Origin: Korobacter sp963703075
GTDB taxonomy: Bacteria > Acidobacteriota > Terriglobia > Terriglobales > Acidobacteriaceae
Assembly (NCBI GenBank): GCA_963703075.1
Contig: OY969786.1
Location: 3,596,001 to 3,660,000 of the forward strand
Direction of reading: 5' to 3'
Length of the DNA: 64,000 bases
Position numbers and translations under genes: made by a program. The notes beneath the pieces were generated by a model that saw only the letters and a program-made list of their open reading frames with translations, was not told where the DNA came from and did no database searches. Below are positions 27,141 to 37,129 of this stretch, one piece after another. The stretch's first letter is position 1. Every line of letters begins with the position of its first letter.

Positions 27141-30100
27141 TTACGTCAGCGAATCGGCCGCGAACTTCTCGGTCACGAACGACTCGATCGCATCGCCGGT
27201 CTTAATGTCGCCATAGCCCGCGATTGCGATACCGCATTCCATCCCGTTGCGAACTTCGCTGGCGTCATCCTTGAAACGCTTAAGCGATCCGATACGTCCG
27301 GTGAAGACGACCACGTTGTCACGCAGCAGGCGCACATGCGAATCGCGCTTGATGATGCCATCGGTGACCGTGCAACCGGCAATGGTGCCCACCTTCGGGA
27401 TGCGGAAGGTCTCGCGAACTTCGGCGCGTCCCTGGTAGGTCTCCTTGACGATCGGTTCGAGCAGGCCAAGCATGGCTTTCTTCATTTCGTCCTGCAACTC
27501 GTAAATGATCGAGTGCAGGCGGATGTCGACCTTTTCCTGGTCGGCCAGCTCTTGTGCCTTGCGTTCCGGACGAACATTGAAGCCAATGATGATGGCATTC
27601 GATGCTGATGCCAGCAGCACGTCGGACTCAGTGATAGCGCCCACCCCGCCGCGAATCAACGTGATCTTCACCTTCTCGGTGGACATCCGGCCCAGCAAGT
27701 CCTGCAGCACTTCAATTGAACCCTGCACGTCGCCCTTGAGGATGATCGGCAGATCTTTCTGTCCGGCGGTTCTGAGCTGCTCGGCGAGACCTTCGAGCGA
27801 CACGCGTGAACTCTTGGCCAACTGGGCTTCGCGGGCCCGGCCCTCGCGGTACTCGGAGATGTCGCGCGCCTTTTCGCGGTCCTGGACGACCACAAACTGG
27901 TCGCCAGCCTGCGGTATCGTCTCAAGTCCGAGGATCTCGACCGGAGTCGAGGGTCCCGCGGTTTCAAGCGATGCGCCACGATCGTTAAACATGGCACGGA
28001 CTTTGCCGAAGGCATTGCCCACCACGAAGTTGTCGCCTGTCTTCAGGGTTCCGTTCTGCACCAGTACGGTCGCCACTGGACCGACGTCCGCGATCGAGTT
28101 TTGCTTCGACCACGGTGCCGCTGCCCATGCGATCGGGATTGGCTTTCAGGTCCTGTAGATCGGCTACCAGGCAAATCATTTCCATCAGCAGGTTGAGGTT
28201 GGTCTTCTGTTTCGCCGAGACATCGACGAACACCGTGTTCCCACCCCAGTCTTCCGGCATCAAACCGCGATCGGCAAGCTGCTTCTTGACTCTTTCGGGC
28301 ATCGCATCGGGCTTATCGATCTTGTTGACGGCCACAATGATGGGAACATTCGCGGCCTTGGCGTGATCGATCGCTTCGATGGTTTGCGGCATGACTCCGT
28401 CATCGGCCGCGACGACGATCACGACGATGTCGGTAATCTTCGATCCGCGAGCACGCATGCGGGTAAACGCTTCGTGACCTGGGGTATCGAGGAAGACGAT
28501 CTCACGGCCAAACGCCGGCGAGTTCGGATCGCTGATCGCGACCTTGTAAGCGCCGATGTGCTGCGTGATGCCGCCCGCTTCGCCGCCCGCCACGTCGGTC
28601 GTGCGGATCGCGTCGAGCAAGCTGGTTTTACCGTGATCGACGTGACCCATGATCGTGACCACCGGAGGACGGACCACTGCGGCTGCCGCGGATTCTTCCG
28701 GCGTAGCTCCGGCAGCCGCGGCGTTCTCGGTTGCCAGTTGCTCTTCAAACGTAATCACGTCGGTCGACGCGCCGAAGTGGTTTGCCATCTCGGTCGCGAG
28801 TCCCGCTTCGAGCGTCTGGTTGACTGTGGCGAAAACGCCCCGCGCCAACAAACGCGCGATCAAATCTTTTGCACGGATTCCGAGCTTCTCAGCCAGGTCT
28901 TTGACGCTGATGCCTTCGGAAATCGTGATGTTCCGCGTAATCGGCTGCGGCTCGTTGGAGAGCGAAAGCCGCGGCGGCGGAACAAAGCCCTTCATTGGGC
29001 CTTCTTTTTGTCCGCGTGGAACGTACCGCTGGCCCGGACGCCGTGAGGGCGCCGGACGACCAGCCGGCTTGTTGGCCGGCGCGCCCGGAGGCGCTAGTCC
29101 GACTCCGCCCATGGGGCGAGGTCCGGTCGGGAATTGACGCGTCGGATGGGGACCGCGCGGACGATCGCCAGGACGCGGCGGCCCACCCTGCGGACGCTGG
29201 AAGCCACCACCCTGTCCACCACCGCCGGGCCCACTCTGTGGACGGCGCTGGAAGATCGGCTGGCCACGCACCGGCATTCCCGGCCGCGTGCCTGCACCGG
29301 CCGACGCTTGCGGCGGCTGGACGGGACGCGGTGGGGCCGGCGGCGGCGCGGCGTACACCGGACGTGGTCCGGTCTGCGGCACGATCATGCGACGGCCGGG
29401 CGTCTGCTGGCGAAGCGGAACACCGGGAACGGGCCGCTGCGGGGCAGCGGGTGGAGTCACTGTTTTTGGCAATTCAACCTTTGGCGAGTCCTGTACAGGA
29501 GACGCAGCCACTGGCGCCGGAGAAACGGGCGCCTTCACTTCGGGAGCTTCTGGTGCGGTCGTGGCAGGCGCGTCCGCGCGAGGTTCGACAACCTCGGCTG
29601 GTGGCGGCGCGATTTCAACGGCCGTCGGCGAACTCGTGGTGGCATGGGAAACCGGTGCAGCCGGCGGACGTGGAGGCGCGACGGGCGGACGCTGCGCGGC
29701 TACCGATTGCGGCGTGATGAACCGCGGACGGGGCGGCTCTGCGACAGGCGTTTCGGCCGCGGGACGCGGAGGCTGCGCGAAGACGGCAGGCTTTTGCGCA
29801 GGCGGCTGTGCCGGCTTCGCTTCCTGCGAAACCGGGCTCGGCGCCTTCACCGCCGGTCGCGGCGGAGGAGCGGGAGGCGGCGGAGGAGCAGCCTTTTGCG
29901 TCAGCGCCTTGAGCACATCGCCAGGCTTCGAGATCTTCGAGAGATCGATCTTCGGCTTGAACTCATCGGACGCCGCACTATGCCGTCGCGGTGAATCCTC
30001 GGTCCCGTGCTCCTGGATGTACTTCCGCACGAGTACCGCTTCGTGGTCTTCAATCGAACTGGAGTGAGTCTTCTTCTCGGTCACGCCGACCTTCGGCAGC

Positions 30101-30165
30101 GAATCGAGAATCGCCTTGCTCTTGACTTCCAGCTCTCGTGCCAAATCGTTGATTCGAATCTTCAT
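27141..30165 (-). CDS. infB: Translation initiation factor IF-2, frameshifted in the sequence as given
   Basis: Reads from ATG 30165. N-terminal IF2N (MKIRINDLARELEVKSKAI) precedes a long Pro/Ala/Gly-rich linker (about residues 95-400), then the G domain: G1 GHVDHGKT (about residue 507), G3 DTPGHEAF, G4 NKID, G5 SAK. At 28083 one extra base breaks the frame within AKLDRGR. Deleting it gives AKLDRGRGPVATVLVQNG, the family consensus, and continues through domains II-IV to TGA 27141-27143. Repaired length is 1007 aa. Without repair the protein ends at 27985 and lacks domains III-IV. IF-2 is essential, so an error in the sequence is likely. Confidence 0.93.
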
Positions 30166-30281
30166 TCCGCCCCTAATTCCTCCGTATTGCCCTGCCAAGC
30201 CTCGCTAAACCTTCATAACGACCTCATGGTGTTGGTTTATGAAACTTGTGCGCGCCGCCTAAGCTGCGCACCTTTGGTTCT

Positions 30282-31919
30282 CTACTTCTTTTCCGCCGGA
30301 ATGTCTTCCTCGCCCGGATGCTCGCCGTGCGTGGTGACCTCCGCTTCGTCGGCCGGCGGCGCATTTTCCACCCCGCTGACGACCGCCGCTTCGTAACTTT
30401 GTTCGGTATCGACCAGGTTCTTCACGCTCTCTTCGTCTGCACTGGCAACATCAGACGCAAGCACGTCGTCGCCCGATTGCCCTGCCGAATTTCCGAGCTC
30501 AGCTTCATTTCCAGTCTCATCGAGCTGCGCCTGGTTATCCGTGGTATCGCTGGCGCTGAGCTCGGCATCCGCACCTGGCTCTGCGCTTCCCTCGGCCACT
30601 TCGACGACCTCACCCGCAGCCGCCTCTTCCCCTGCCGCCGCGGCATCCAGCGCCGAGAAGAACGCATTCACCGCGATGAAGATCTTGTCCACGGTCTTCG
30701 GTCCGATACCCGGCACTTCTTCGAGCTGCTCGGGCGTCATATCGGCCAGAGCTTCCACGTTGTTGATCCCTGCAGCGACCAATTTCTCGATGACCGCTTC
30801 GCCCAGGTCCGGCACCCGATCGAGCGGCGTGTTGCTGGTGTTGACCAGCGCTGACATCTGCTGCTCGACCTCTTGCCGCTTCTCTTCCTCGCTCTTGATA
30901 TCGATCTTCCAACCCAGCAGTTTGGCGGCCAGCCGGACATTCTGTCCCTTTTTGCCGATCGCTAGCGAAAGCTGGGTGTCATCGACAATCACTTCCAGGT
31001 GCTTGTCCTGGCCATCGAGCACGGTTACACGGCTCACCTTGGCAGGCTGCAATGCCTTTTCCGCAAAGCCCACCGCATCTTCGTGATACTCGATGATGTC
31101 GATCTTCTCGCCGCGCAACTCGCGAATGATCGACTGCACCCGCATGCCCTTCATGCCGACGCACGCGCCTACCGCGTCCACGTCCTTATCCTTCGACATG
31201 ACCGCGATCTTGGTGCGCTCACCCGCTTCGCGCGCAATCGCACGAATCACGACGGTGTTGTCGTAGATCTCCGGCACTTCGGTCTGGAACAAGTGCGAGA
31301 CCAACTCCGGAGCCGCGCGCGAGACCATCACTTGCGGTCCCTTCGACGCCTTTTCCACCCGCGTGATCACGACTCTAACGCGCTCGCCGATGGCGAATGA
31401 TTCCAGCCGCGACTGCTCTTTCTTCGGCATGCGTGCTTCCGCCTTGCCGATATCGAAGATCAGGTCCGGACCTTCGTTGCGCTTGACCGTGGCGTTGACG
31501 ATTTCTCCGACCCGTCCGATGTACTCGTTGTAAACTGTGTCTCGTTCGGCTTCGCGAACCTTCTGGAAGATGACCTGCTTCGCCAACTGGGCCGCGATAC
31601 GTCCCAGCATGTCGGTCTTCTTCTCGGTCAGCAGTTCCCCGCCGATCTCGGCCGTGGGATCCATTTCGCGCGCTTCATCCAGCGAGATCTGCGTCTGCGG
31701 ATCTTCGATTTCGTCCTCGTTGATCACGACCTGTCGCACCGCGAAGGCGCGAATCTGGCCCGTATCCTTGTCGAGCACTGCACGAAAAGTCTCGCCCGTC
31801 TTGTAGAACTTGCGGGTGGCGACAACGATGGCGTCTTCCACTGCAGAAACCACGATCTGCGGATCGATGCCCTTTTCGCGGCTGAGCGCGTCAATTACGT
31901 TGTAGAGTTCGCTTGCCAT
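30282..31919 (-). CDS. nusA: Transcription termination/antitermination factor NusA
   Basis: 545 aa. The N-terminal RNAP-binding domain (1-125), S1 domain (about 135-200: IVNATVKRNEGPDLIFDIG), two KH domains (GACVGMKGMRVQSIIRELRGEKIDIIEY and SLAIGKKGQNVRLAAKLLGW) are clear. A helix-hairpin-helix-like repeat (TPEQLEEVPGIGPKTVDKI) follows near residue 405. The last 110 residues form a long acidic Ala/Glu-rich tail, a proteobacterial-like C-terminal extension in position but not in sequence. It is second in the rimP-nusA-infB operon. Confidence 0.96.
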   Translation of the reverse strand: MASELYNVIDALSREKGIDPQIVVSAVEDAIVVATRKFYKTGETFRAVLDKDTGQIRAFAVRQVVINEDEIEDPQTQISLDEAREMDPTAEIGGELLTEKKTDMLGRIAAQLAKQVIFQKVREAERDTVYNEYIGRVGEIVNATVKRNEGPDLIFDIGKAEARMPKKEQSRLESFAIGERVRVVITRVEKASKGPQVMVSRAAPELVSHLFQTEVPEIYDNTVVIRAIAREAGERTKIAVMSKDKDVDAVGACVGMKGMRVQSIIRELRGEKIDIIEYHEDAVGFAEKALQPAKVSRVTVLDGQDKHLEVIVDDTQLSLAIGKKGQNVRLAAKLLGWKIDIKSEEEKRQEVEQQMSALVNTSNTPLDRVPDLGEAVIEKLVAAGINNVEALADMTPEQLEEVPGIGPKTVDKIFIAVNAFFSALDAAAAGEEAAAGEVVEVAEGSAEPGADAELSASDTTDNQAQLDETGNEAELGNSAGQSGDDVLASDVASADEESVKNLVDTEQSYEAAVVSGVENAPPADEAEVTTHGEHPGEEDIPAEKK

Positions 31920-31958
31920 AGTCCTGTGCCACCTTCATCTGTCTCGATTACAGCAAAA

Positions 31959-32477
31959 TTAAATCTCGGGAACCAGGTTGGCCTTTTCCACGTCCGCCAA
32001 TGCGATCTCGAGCTCGCGTTCTAGTTCCGGGCTCTTTGGCCCCTTTTGCTTCTTCTTGTTGCCGCTCTTCTGCACGGCATTCAAATCCAGCATCAATTTG
32101 CCGTCGGCAAAGCCTTTCAATCGACCTTCGAAATGCCGGTTTCCCTCGTGCAGCTCACGCGTGCTCACTTTCACCAGGCTTCCCGTGAAGCGCTCGAAGT
32201 CTGCCGGTTTCGACAACTTACGATCCAGGCCTGGCGATGAAACCTCTAACGTGTAACTCGCGCCCGGTACGACATCTTCAACATCGAGAATCGTGCTGAC
32301 CTCGTTGCTGACGTTGGCGCAATCGTCATGCGTCACGCCCTCAGGCTTATCGATGAAGATCCGCAGGAGACGCGCTTTGCCGCCTCCGCGAAACTCAGTC
32401 TCGACCACCTCTAGGCCCTGGTCGCGCGCCACGCGCTCAACAATCTCGCGAACTTTCTCGATATCCATCATCCGCAA
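31959..32477 (-). CDS. rimP: Ribosome maturation factor RimP
   Basis: 172 aa; three adjacent Met codons (32477, 32471, 32468) could start it. RimP assists 30S assembly. The N-terminal domain has LEVVETEFRGGGKARLLRIFID and GVTHDDCANVSNEVSTILD; the middle SSPGLDRKLSKPADFERF is diagnostic. The C-terminal SH3-like domain has a basic insertion (KSGNKKKQKGPKS). It is the first gene of the operon, preceded by a leader with an intrinsic terminator. Confidence 0.95.
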   Translation of the reverse strand: MRMMDIEKVREIVERVARDQGLEVVETEFRGGGKARLLRIFIDKPEGVTHDDCANVSNEVSTILDVEDVVPGASYTLEVSSPGLDRKLSKPADFERFTGSLVKVSTRELHEGNRHFEGRLKGFADGKLMLDLNAVQKSGNKKKQKGPKSPELERELEIALADVEKANLVPEI

Positions 32478-32643
32478 ATCTGCTGCGCGTATTTCATCGC
32501 CCCACGCGTTAACTTCGCGCTGGCTGGGGCGGCCGCATTGGACCCGTCAGGCATACCTCGAAGCCTGTCGTGGCCGACCGGGGTCCCCGGCGAGCGCCGC
32601 TTTCGCGACCGCTGGGGTGGATGACACCCGAAATGGCAAAGGG

Positions 32644-32669
32644 AAATAAAAAGTGGGCAATCGCCCACT
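32644..32669 (-). terminator. Intrinsic terminator in the rimP-nusA leader
   Basis: On the minus strand a 7-bp stem (agtgggc / gcccact) with a 4-nt loop is followed by TTTTTATTT. It lies about 170 bp before the rimP start and on the same strand, so it can stop transcripts entering the operon. Confidence 0.75.
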
Positions 32670-32891
32670 GGTGTGCTTCGCCAACCGACGCCGTCAACCG
32701 GTGCCTCAACAACGCCTTCATTGTCGAGGTGCGGGATCCGCTGAACTACACAGCAGCTACCAACTCCATGATACCCGCGCGCCCGTCAAAAAACAAACCG
32801 GAAGCCCCGCCGAATGGCACGGACTCCCCAATACAGGTTCGATGCGGCTCGACAGCTAAACGATTCAGAATTCATTGTTTAGCCCCACAAT

Positions 32892-32927
32892 AGGAAACAG
32901 GTGACCGTGATCGGTCACCTGTTTCCT
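32892..32927. repeat. Perfect 15-bp inverted repeat
   Basis: aggaaacaggtgacc / ggtcacctgtttcct around a 6-nt loop (gtgatc). It lies 128 bp past the end of the alpha/beta hydrolase gene. Neither strand has a clear T-run after the stem, so it is not a standard intrinsic terminator. Confidence 0.7.
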
Positions 32928-33055
32928 TTGGGGGAGGGAGTTGAAACACTGGGCCTACCTTAAGGAGTCTTCTACTCTGCCTCAAGCGAATTCGAGAGTA
33001 GCTACCCCGAGATGACCAAAACTTCACACCGTCAGCCGATTCCTCGCAAAGGTCG

Positions 33056-34234
33056 TCAGACAGCGTGCTGGGTTTGCATGTGTGCCCCGAAAGCGCGGCG
33101 CAGGAAGCGCGAGATGTGCCAGGCATCCATGTATTTATAAGGCGTCTCGCCCAACGAATAATGCCCGCAGGGCAGACACTTGATGATCGTATCGAGTTTG
33201 CGGCGGCGGAACTCGTCGGCAATCTGCTGCGAGAACTCTGGCAAGAAGGTCAGATCGTACTTGCCGTAGATCATCAGCGACTTCTTGGGCCAGCGCGCAA
33301 ACTTATCGAAGAACGCCATCGGGCTGATCACCAACCAGATTTTGCGCAGGCCCTCCGCATCCAGTTTCTCGGCCTCGATCCCCGCCCGCACATGGCGGGT
33401 GGATTGTCCCGTCCACACCACGTCTCCAAAATAAGTAGACGCATGATTGAACACGTTCACCCGCAACCGTTCGTCATGCGCGCTGGCAATGAAGGCATAG
33501 CAGGAGCCCAGGCTCGTCCCGAGAATTCCGCAATCCGTGTAACCCTCCGCATGCAGCCAGTCCAGCGCAGCGCGTATGTCGGTGATGCCCTGGCGCGACG
33601 CGTGAATCGTACGCCCGACGTTTGCCGACACTGCATAATCGGCCCGCTGTAGCTCCGCGGGACGGCGTATGTCGTGATAGGGCGCGCTCATGCGCAGCAC
33701 TGCCATGCCCATGGGATTGAAGATGCGCGCAAAGCCGTTGTGGCTGATGCCATCGGCGTTCCACTGCGGCAGCACGATAACGGCTCGCTTGCCCCGCGCG
33801 TGGCCCGGCCCACCTCGAAGGCTTCTTCTGCCTTGCTGGCGTGGAGGAAACCAACGGGCATTGAAAACATTGTTCTCCGGAAATGGTGATGGGTGCGGCG
33901 ATGTGAAACGCAGATAGGTGCCGGTCTCATCCGGATCCTCGGGCGCAATTCCCGACCCGGTGAAGAAGACCTGTACTTTGCGCTGCTCAAGACGGAAGTC
34001 GCTTGGGGTCTGGTAAGAGAAAAACTCGTCGCTGTGTTCGACGATGTGACGGTTCAGTTGCGCGAAATACTCGAACTGCTGTTCGAATGTCTCGCCCCAC
34101 GCGAACTGGCTCGCGCCTGGAAAATCACGCGTCCATTCCTGGCCCCAGTCGAAGGGCCGGACGATGCGGTTCGTGTCGCGCGTCGTCATGCGCTCTTCCC
34201 AAGAGTGCATCCAGCGCCTGTAGAGCCGTTTCAT
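33056..34234 (-). CDS. Alpha/beta hydrolase (ABHD18/DUF2048-like)
   Basis: 392 aa from ATG 34234; the frame stays open upstream without family likeness. The hydrolase core is visible: strand KRAVIVLPQWNADG, nucleophile elbow GILGTSLGSCYAF (Ser in GTSLGS), acid in MIYGKYDLTFLPE and His in CLPCGHYSLGETP. This arrangement resembles the ABHD18-type hydrolases. No signal peptide, so cytoplasmic. Substrate unknown. It is next to, and in the same direction as, the DHA2 exporter (86-bp gap) and may be cotranscribed with it. Confidence 0.85.
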   Translation of the reverse strand: MKRLYRRWMHSWEERMTTRDTNRIVRPFDWGQEWTRDFPGASQFAWGETFEQQFEYFAQLNRHIVEHSDEFFSYQTPSDFRLEQRKVQVFFTGSGIAPEDPDETGTYLRFTSPHPSPFPENNVFNARWFPPRQQGRRSLRGGPGHARGKRAVIVLPQWNADGISHNGFARIFNPMGMAVLRMSAPYHDIRRPAELQRADYAVSANVGRTIHASRQGITDIRAALDWLHAEGYTDCGILGTSLGSCYAFIASAHDERLRVNVFNHASTYFGDVVWTGQSTRHVRAGIEAEKLDAEGLRKIWLVISPMAFFDKFARWPKKSLMIYGKYDLTFLPEFSQQIADEFRRRKLDTIIKCLPCGHYSLGETPYKYMDAWHISRFLRRAFGAHMQTQHAV

Positions 34235-34320
34235 GCTAGTTACAAGGATAGTGCATCCTGTGCGAGATCTCGCAGCAAGCGACAGTGAGCGGCACTGGCA
34301 CGCAGGGAACGGTAGAGAGG

Positions 34321-35889
34321 CTAGCTCCGCCGGACTTCGCGGGAGGAAATCAATCGCAGCGCCACCACCGCGCTGGCCACCGCCAGGGCCGTGCAAATCA
34401 GCATGATCAAGCGAAAGGCATGCACAAATGCCACGGGAACCGCGTTGCTCACGATGGTCGCCGACGCAGGGTCGAGGTTCTTGGGTGGCTGCAACGCGCC
34501 CAGGTCAACCACGTGCGATCGGATCTCCGCCAGCACTGCCGGCGCAAGGTGCGCGTTCAGCAGCGATTTCTCCAGAGCTTGGCCGAAGGCATGCACCATC
34601 ACCGGCCCTAGGATGGCGATGGCGAGAACCCCGGCCACGCGTGCAACCGTGTTGTTGATCCCAGAAGCCGTGCCGGCATGCTTCTCATCGACCGCACTCA
34701 TTACTACTGTGGTCAGCGGTGCAACGCTGATCGTCATCCCAAGCCCCAGCACGACAAACGCCGGCAAGAACCATCTGAAATATCCGGCGTGGATGGAAGG
34801 CAGCGCAAAAAGAGCAAACCCCGCCGCCGCGACACAGGGACCGACAATTAACGGCAGTTCCGCTCCGAAACGCGCGACCAGGCCTCCCGCCCAGCGCGAA
34901 AGCAGGAACATGAAAACAATCATGGGCAAGGAAGCCGCACCCGTCGCCGTCGCCGAATACCCTTGCACCTGGATCAGGTTCAACGGGAACACAAAGAAAA
35001 AGATGCCGAGCGCGGAGTAGAGCAGGAGGGTCAGCAGGTTTGCTCCCGCGAAATTGCTCGATCGGAACATCTGCAACGGCAGCATGGGTTCTGATGTGCG
35101 CCGTTCGAAAACAAAAAACACCGATAAAAGCAGGCATCCGAGCAAAGAACTGGCCACGACTGTCGGATTATGCCAGCCCAGCGCGGAGGATTCGACAAAT
35201 CCGAATACGATTCCGCCAAGCCCCAGAGTCGCCAGCACCGCGCCCGTCCAGTCGATCTTCTTAGCGTCCGGATTGCGTGACTCAGGAACCCATTTCCACG
35301 AAACCACGATCACGGCCAGGGCGAGGGGTGCGTTGATCAGGAATACCCAGTGCCACGACGCATGTTCGATCAGCCAGCCCCCGAGCACCGGGCCCATGGC
35401 CGTCGTAATCGCGGTGAAGCCTGACCATGTACCGATGGCCCGCCCGCGAGATTGCTCGTCGAAGCTGGCGCTGATAAGGGCGAGACTGCCGGGCACCAGC
35501 AAGGCTGCCCCTATCCCCTGCGCACAGCGGGCAATGATCAATTGCCCAATGGTGCTGGAGATTCCGCAGCCGATTGACGCGGCAGCGAAGACGAGAGTCC
35601 CCAGGATGAAGACGCGCCGTCTTCCAAAAGAATCGCCCAACGCGCCGCCGACCAGGATCAGTGCGGAAAGCAGCAGACCGTATGATTCGACGACCCACTG
35701 CACGTCGACGACGGTGGCGTGTAGGCTTTTTTGCAGGGCCGGAAGCGCAACATTCACCACCGTTCCGTCGATGAACGCCATGCTGGAGCCCAGGATGGTC
35801 GCTACCAGTACCCACGGACGATTTCGCTCAGCGCAGCCCGCTTCTTGCGTGCTATGACGGATTGCAGCCTCATCGCAAGGTGGTCGCAT
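34321..35889 (-). CDS. MFS drug exporter, DHA2 (EmrB/QacA) family, 14 TM
   Basis: 522 aa. After a 25-residue N-terminal tail, TM1 carries SSMAFIDGTVVNVALPAL, the DHA2 motif D1. Motif A follows TM2 (GALGDSFGRRRVFILG). Motif C appears in TM5 (LGGWLIEHASWHWVFLINAPLAL, with the W-R-W-like loop). About 14 hydrophobic helices, consistent with proton-driven multidrug efflux. No EmrA-like membrane-fusion gene is adjacent. It lies 31 bp after the alr gene in the opposite direction of reading order, that is, alr ends upstream of nothing shared. Confidence 0.9.
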   Translation of the reverse strand: MRPPCDEAAIRHSTQEAGCAERNRPWVLVATILGSSMAFIDGTVVNVALPALQKSLHATVVDVQWVVESYGLLLSALILVGGALGDSFGRRRVFILGTLVFAAASIGCGISSTIGQLIIARCAQGIGAALLVPGSLALISASFDEQSRGRAIGTWSGFTAITTAMGPVLGGWLIEHASWHWVFLINAPLALAVIVVSWKWVPESRNPDAKKIDWTGAVLATLGLGGIVFGFVESSALGWHNPTVVASSLLGCLLLSVFFVFERRTSEPMLPLQMFRSSNFAGANLLTLLLYSALGIFFFVFPLNLIQVQGYSATATGAASLPMIVFMFLLSRWAGGLVARFGAELPLIVGPCVAAAGFALFALPSIHAGYFRWFLPAFVVLGLGMTISVAPLTTVVMSAVDEKHAGTASGINNTVARVAGVLAIAILGPVMVHAFGQALEKSLLNAHLAPAVLAEIRSHVVDLGALQPPKNLDPASATIVSNAVPVAFVHAFRLIMLICTALAVASAVVALRLISSREVRRS

Positions 35890-35919
35890 CGCTTATTTAC
35901 CGAACCGCGTTATTCGAAG

Positions 35920-37095
35920 CTACTGCACATATCTTCGCGGCACACGTTTCGAGATCCCGCACAACACCTCGTACGGAATCGATTCGTAATGCCGCGCCAG
36001 TTCCTGGATATCGATGCTGTTCCCACCGTCGTTGCCAATGAGTGTCACTTCATCGCCAACGGCCACGCCGGGAATGCGCGAGACGTCGACAATCGTGAGA
36101 TCCATGGAAACATTTCCCGCGATCGGCGCATATTCGCCACGCACCAGCACCCGGCCGCGGTTGGACAACCCGCGCAAATAGCCGTCGCCATAGCCAACCG
36201 GAATGGTCGCGAGCAGCGAAGGTTTCCTGGTGGTGAAGGTCGATCCGTAGCCCACGCCCTGGCCTGCGGGAACGCGCCGCACATCCACTACCCGCGTTTT
36301 CCAAGCCAGTACCGGCTTTAACGCGAGCTGCAAATGCACATCGGGCAGCGAATGGTTGGTGTGGCTCAGCGGCAGACAGTGTCCGTAGAGCAGCAGCCCG
36401 GGTCGCACCATGTCGTACCAAGTCGACGGACGCGAAGCGACTGCGGCGCTGTTTGCCAGGTGCCGGTATTTTGGACGGACGCCTTCGTCCGCGAGATAGG
36501 TGAGCGCCTGCTCGAAGCAGGCGATCTGCGCCTGGGCATCGAAAGCGTCCACGATCTCGGAAGATGCGAGATGGCTCCAGACCCCTTCGATGGCAAGCCG
36601 CGGAGCCTTGGCAAATTTCGGCAGCAGCGTCGGCAATTCATTCCAGCGCACGCCCAGCCGCGACATGCCGGTATCGATCTTCAGGTGAACCGGAACGTTG
36701 TTGCGGCCTTTGCGTTTCGCCGCCGCGTCAAGCCATTTGAGATGTCCTTCGGTCCACACCGCCGGGGTGAGATCGTGCTCGAGAACGCTCTCTTCTTCGC
36801 CCTGCCAGAACCCGCTGAGCAGCAGGATGCGAGCTTTAATCCCGCCACGCCGGAGCACCAACGCCTCCGAGGGATTGGTGACGCCGAACCACTGTGCGCC
36901 TTCAGCTTCAAGCGCCTGCGCACATTCGAGCGCCCCATGTCCGTACGCGTCGCATTTGACCACCGCGCAGATCGAAGCTTTGGGGGCAACGTGGGAAGCC
37001 AGCGTCCGATAATTGTGTCGCAGGGCAGAAAGATCGACCTCGGCCCACGTGGGACGTGTATTGGTTGAGGTCACATCGGCGGAAGGAGCGGGCAC
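35920..37095 (-). CDS. alr: Alanine racemase
   Basis: 391 aa from GTG 37095, chosen because the longer frame to 37218 runs into dnaB. Alr makes D-alanine for peptidoglycan. The PLP lysine is Lys47 in AVVKCDAYGHG; the second catalytic residue is the Tyr in GQGVGYGSTFTT. IAGNVSMDLT and PYEVLCGIS are also family motifs. A perfect TATAAT on the minus strand (37102-37107) ends 6 nt before the GTG, so a leaderless transcript is possible, though no good -35 is visible. dnaB ends 34 bp upstream. Confidence 0.94.
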   Translation of the reverse strand: MPAPSADVTSTNTRPTWAEVDLSALRHNYRTLASHVAPKASICAVVKCDAYGHGALECAQALEAEGAQWFGVTNPSEALVLRRGGIKARILLLSGFWQGEEESVLEHDLTPAVWTEGHLKWLDAAAKRKGRNNVPVHLKIDTGMSRLGVRWNELPTLLPKFAKAPRLAIEGVWSHLASSEIVDAFDAQAQIACFEQALTYLADEGVRPKYRHLANSAAVASRPSTWYDMVRPGLLLYGHCLPLSHTNHSLPDVHLQLALKPVLAWKTRVVDVRRVPAGQGVGYGSTFTTRKPSLLATIPVGYGDGYLRGLSNRGRVLVRGEYAPIAGNVSMDLTIVDVSRIPGVAVGDEVTLIGNDGGNSIDIQELARHYESIPYEVLCGISKRVPRRYVQ

Positions 37096-37129
37096 AGCAG
37101 GATTATAGCGACCTTGAAAGGGAGGGATT

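Larger units (their letters stand above)
32478..33055. other. Leader/intergenic region upstream of rimP
   Basis: 578 bp without a convincing protein gene. It holds a minus-strand intrinsic terminator (32644-32669) in the path of rimP transcription, a 7-bp inverted repeat (gctaaac / gtttagc, 32855-32883) and a 15-bp perfect hairpin (32892-32927). A small RNA or attenuator could lie between 32670 and about 32850 on the minus strand; no known RNA family was recognised. Confidence 0.6.

Noticed and set aside
28995..30067. Long Gly/Ala/Arg-rich frames on the plus strand
   Set aside because: These are antisense to the Pro/Ala-rich linker of IF-2; the repetitive codons create them.
32509..32721. 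70-codon minus-strand frame in the rimP leader
   Set aside because: It runs across an intrinsic terminator hairpin, has no good start and no family match.
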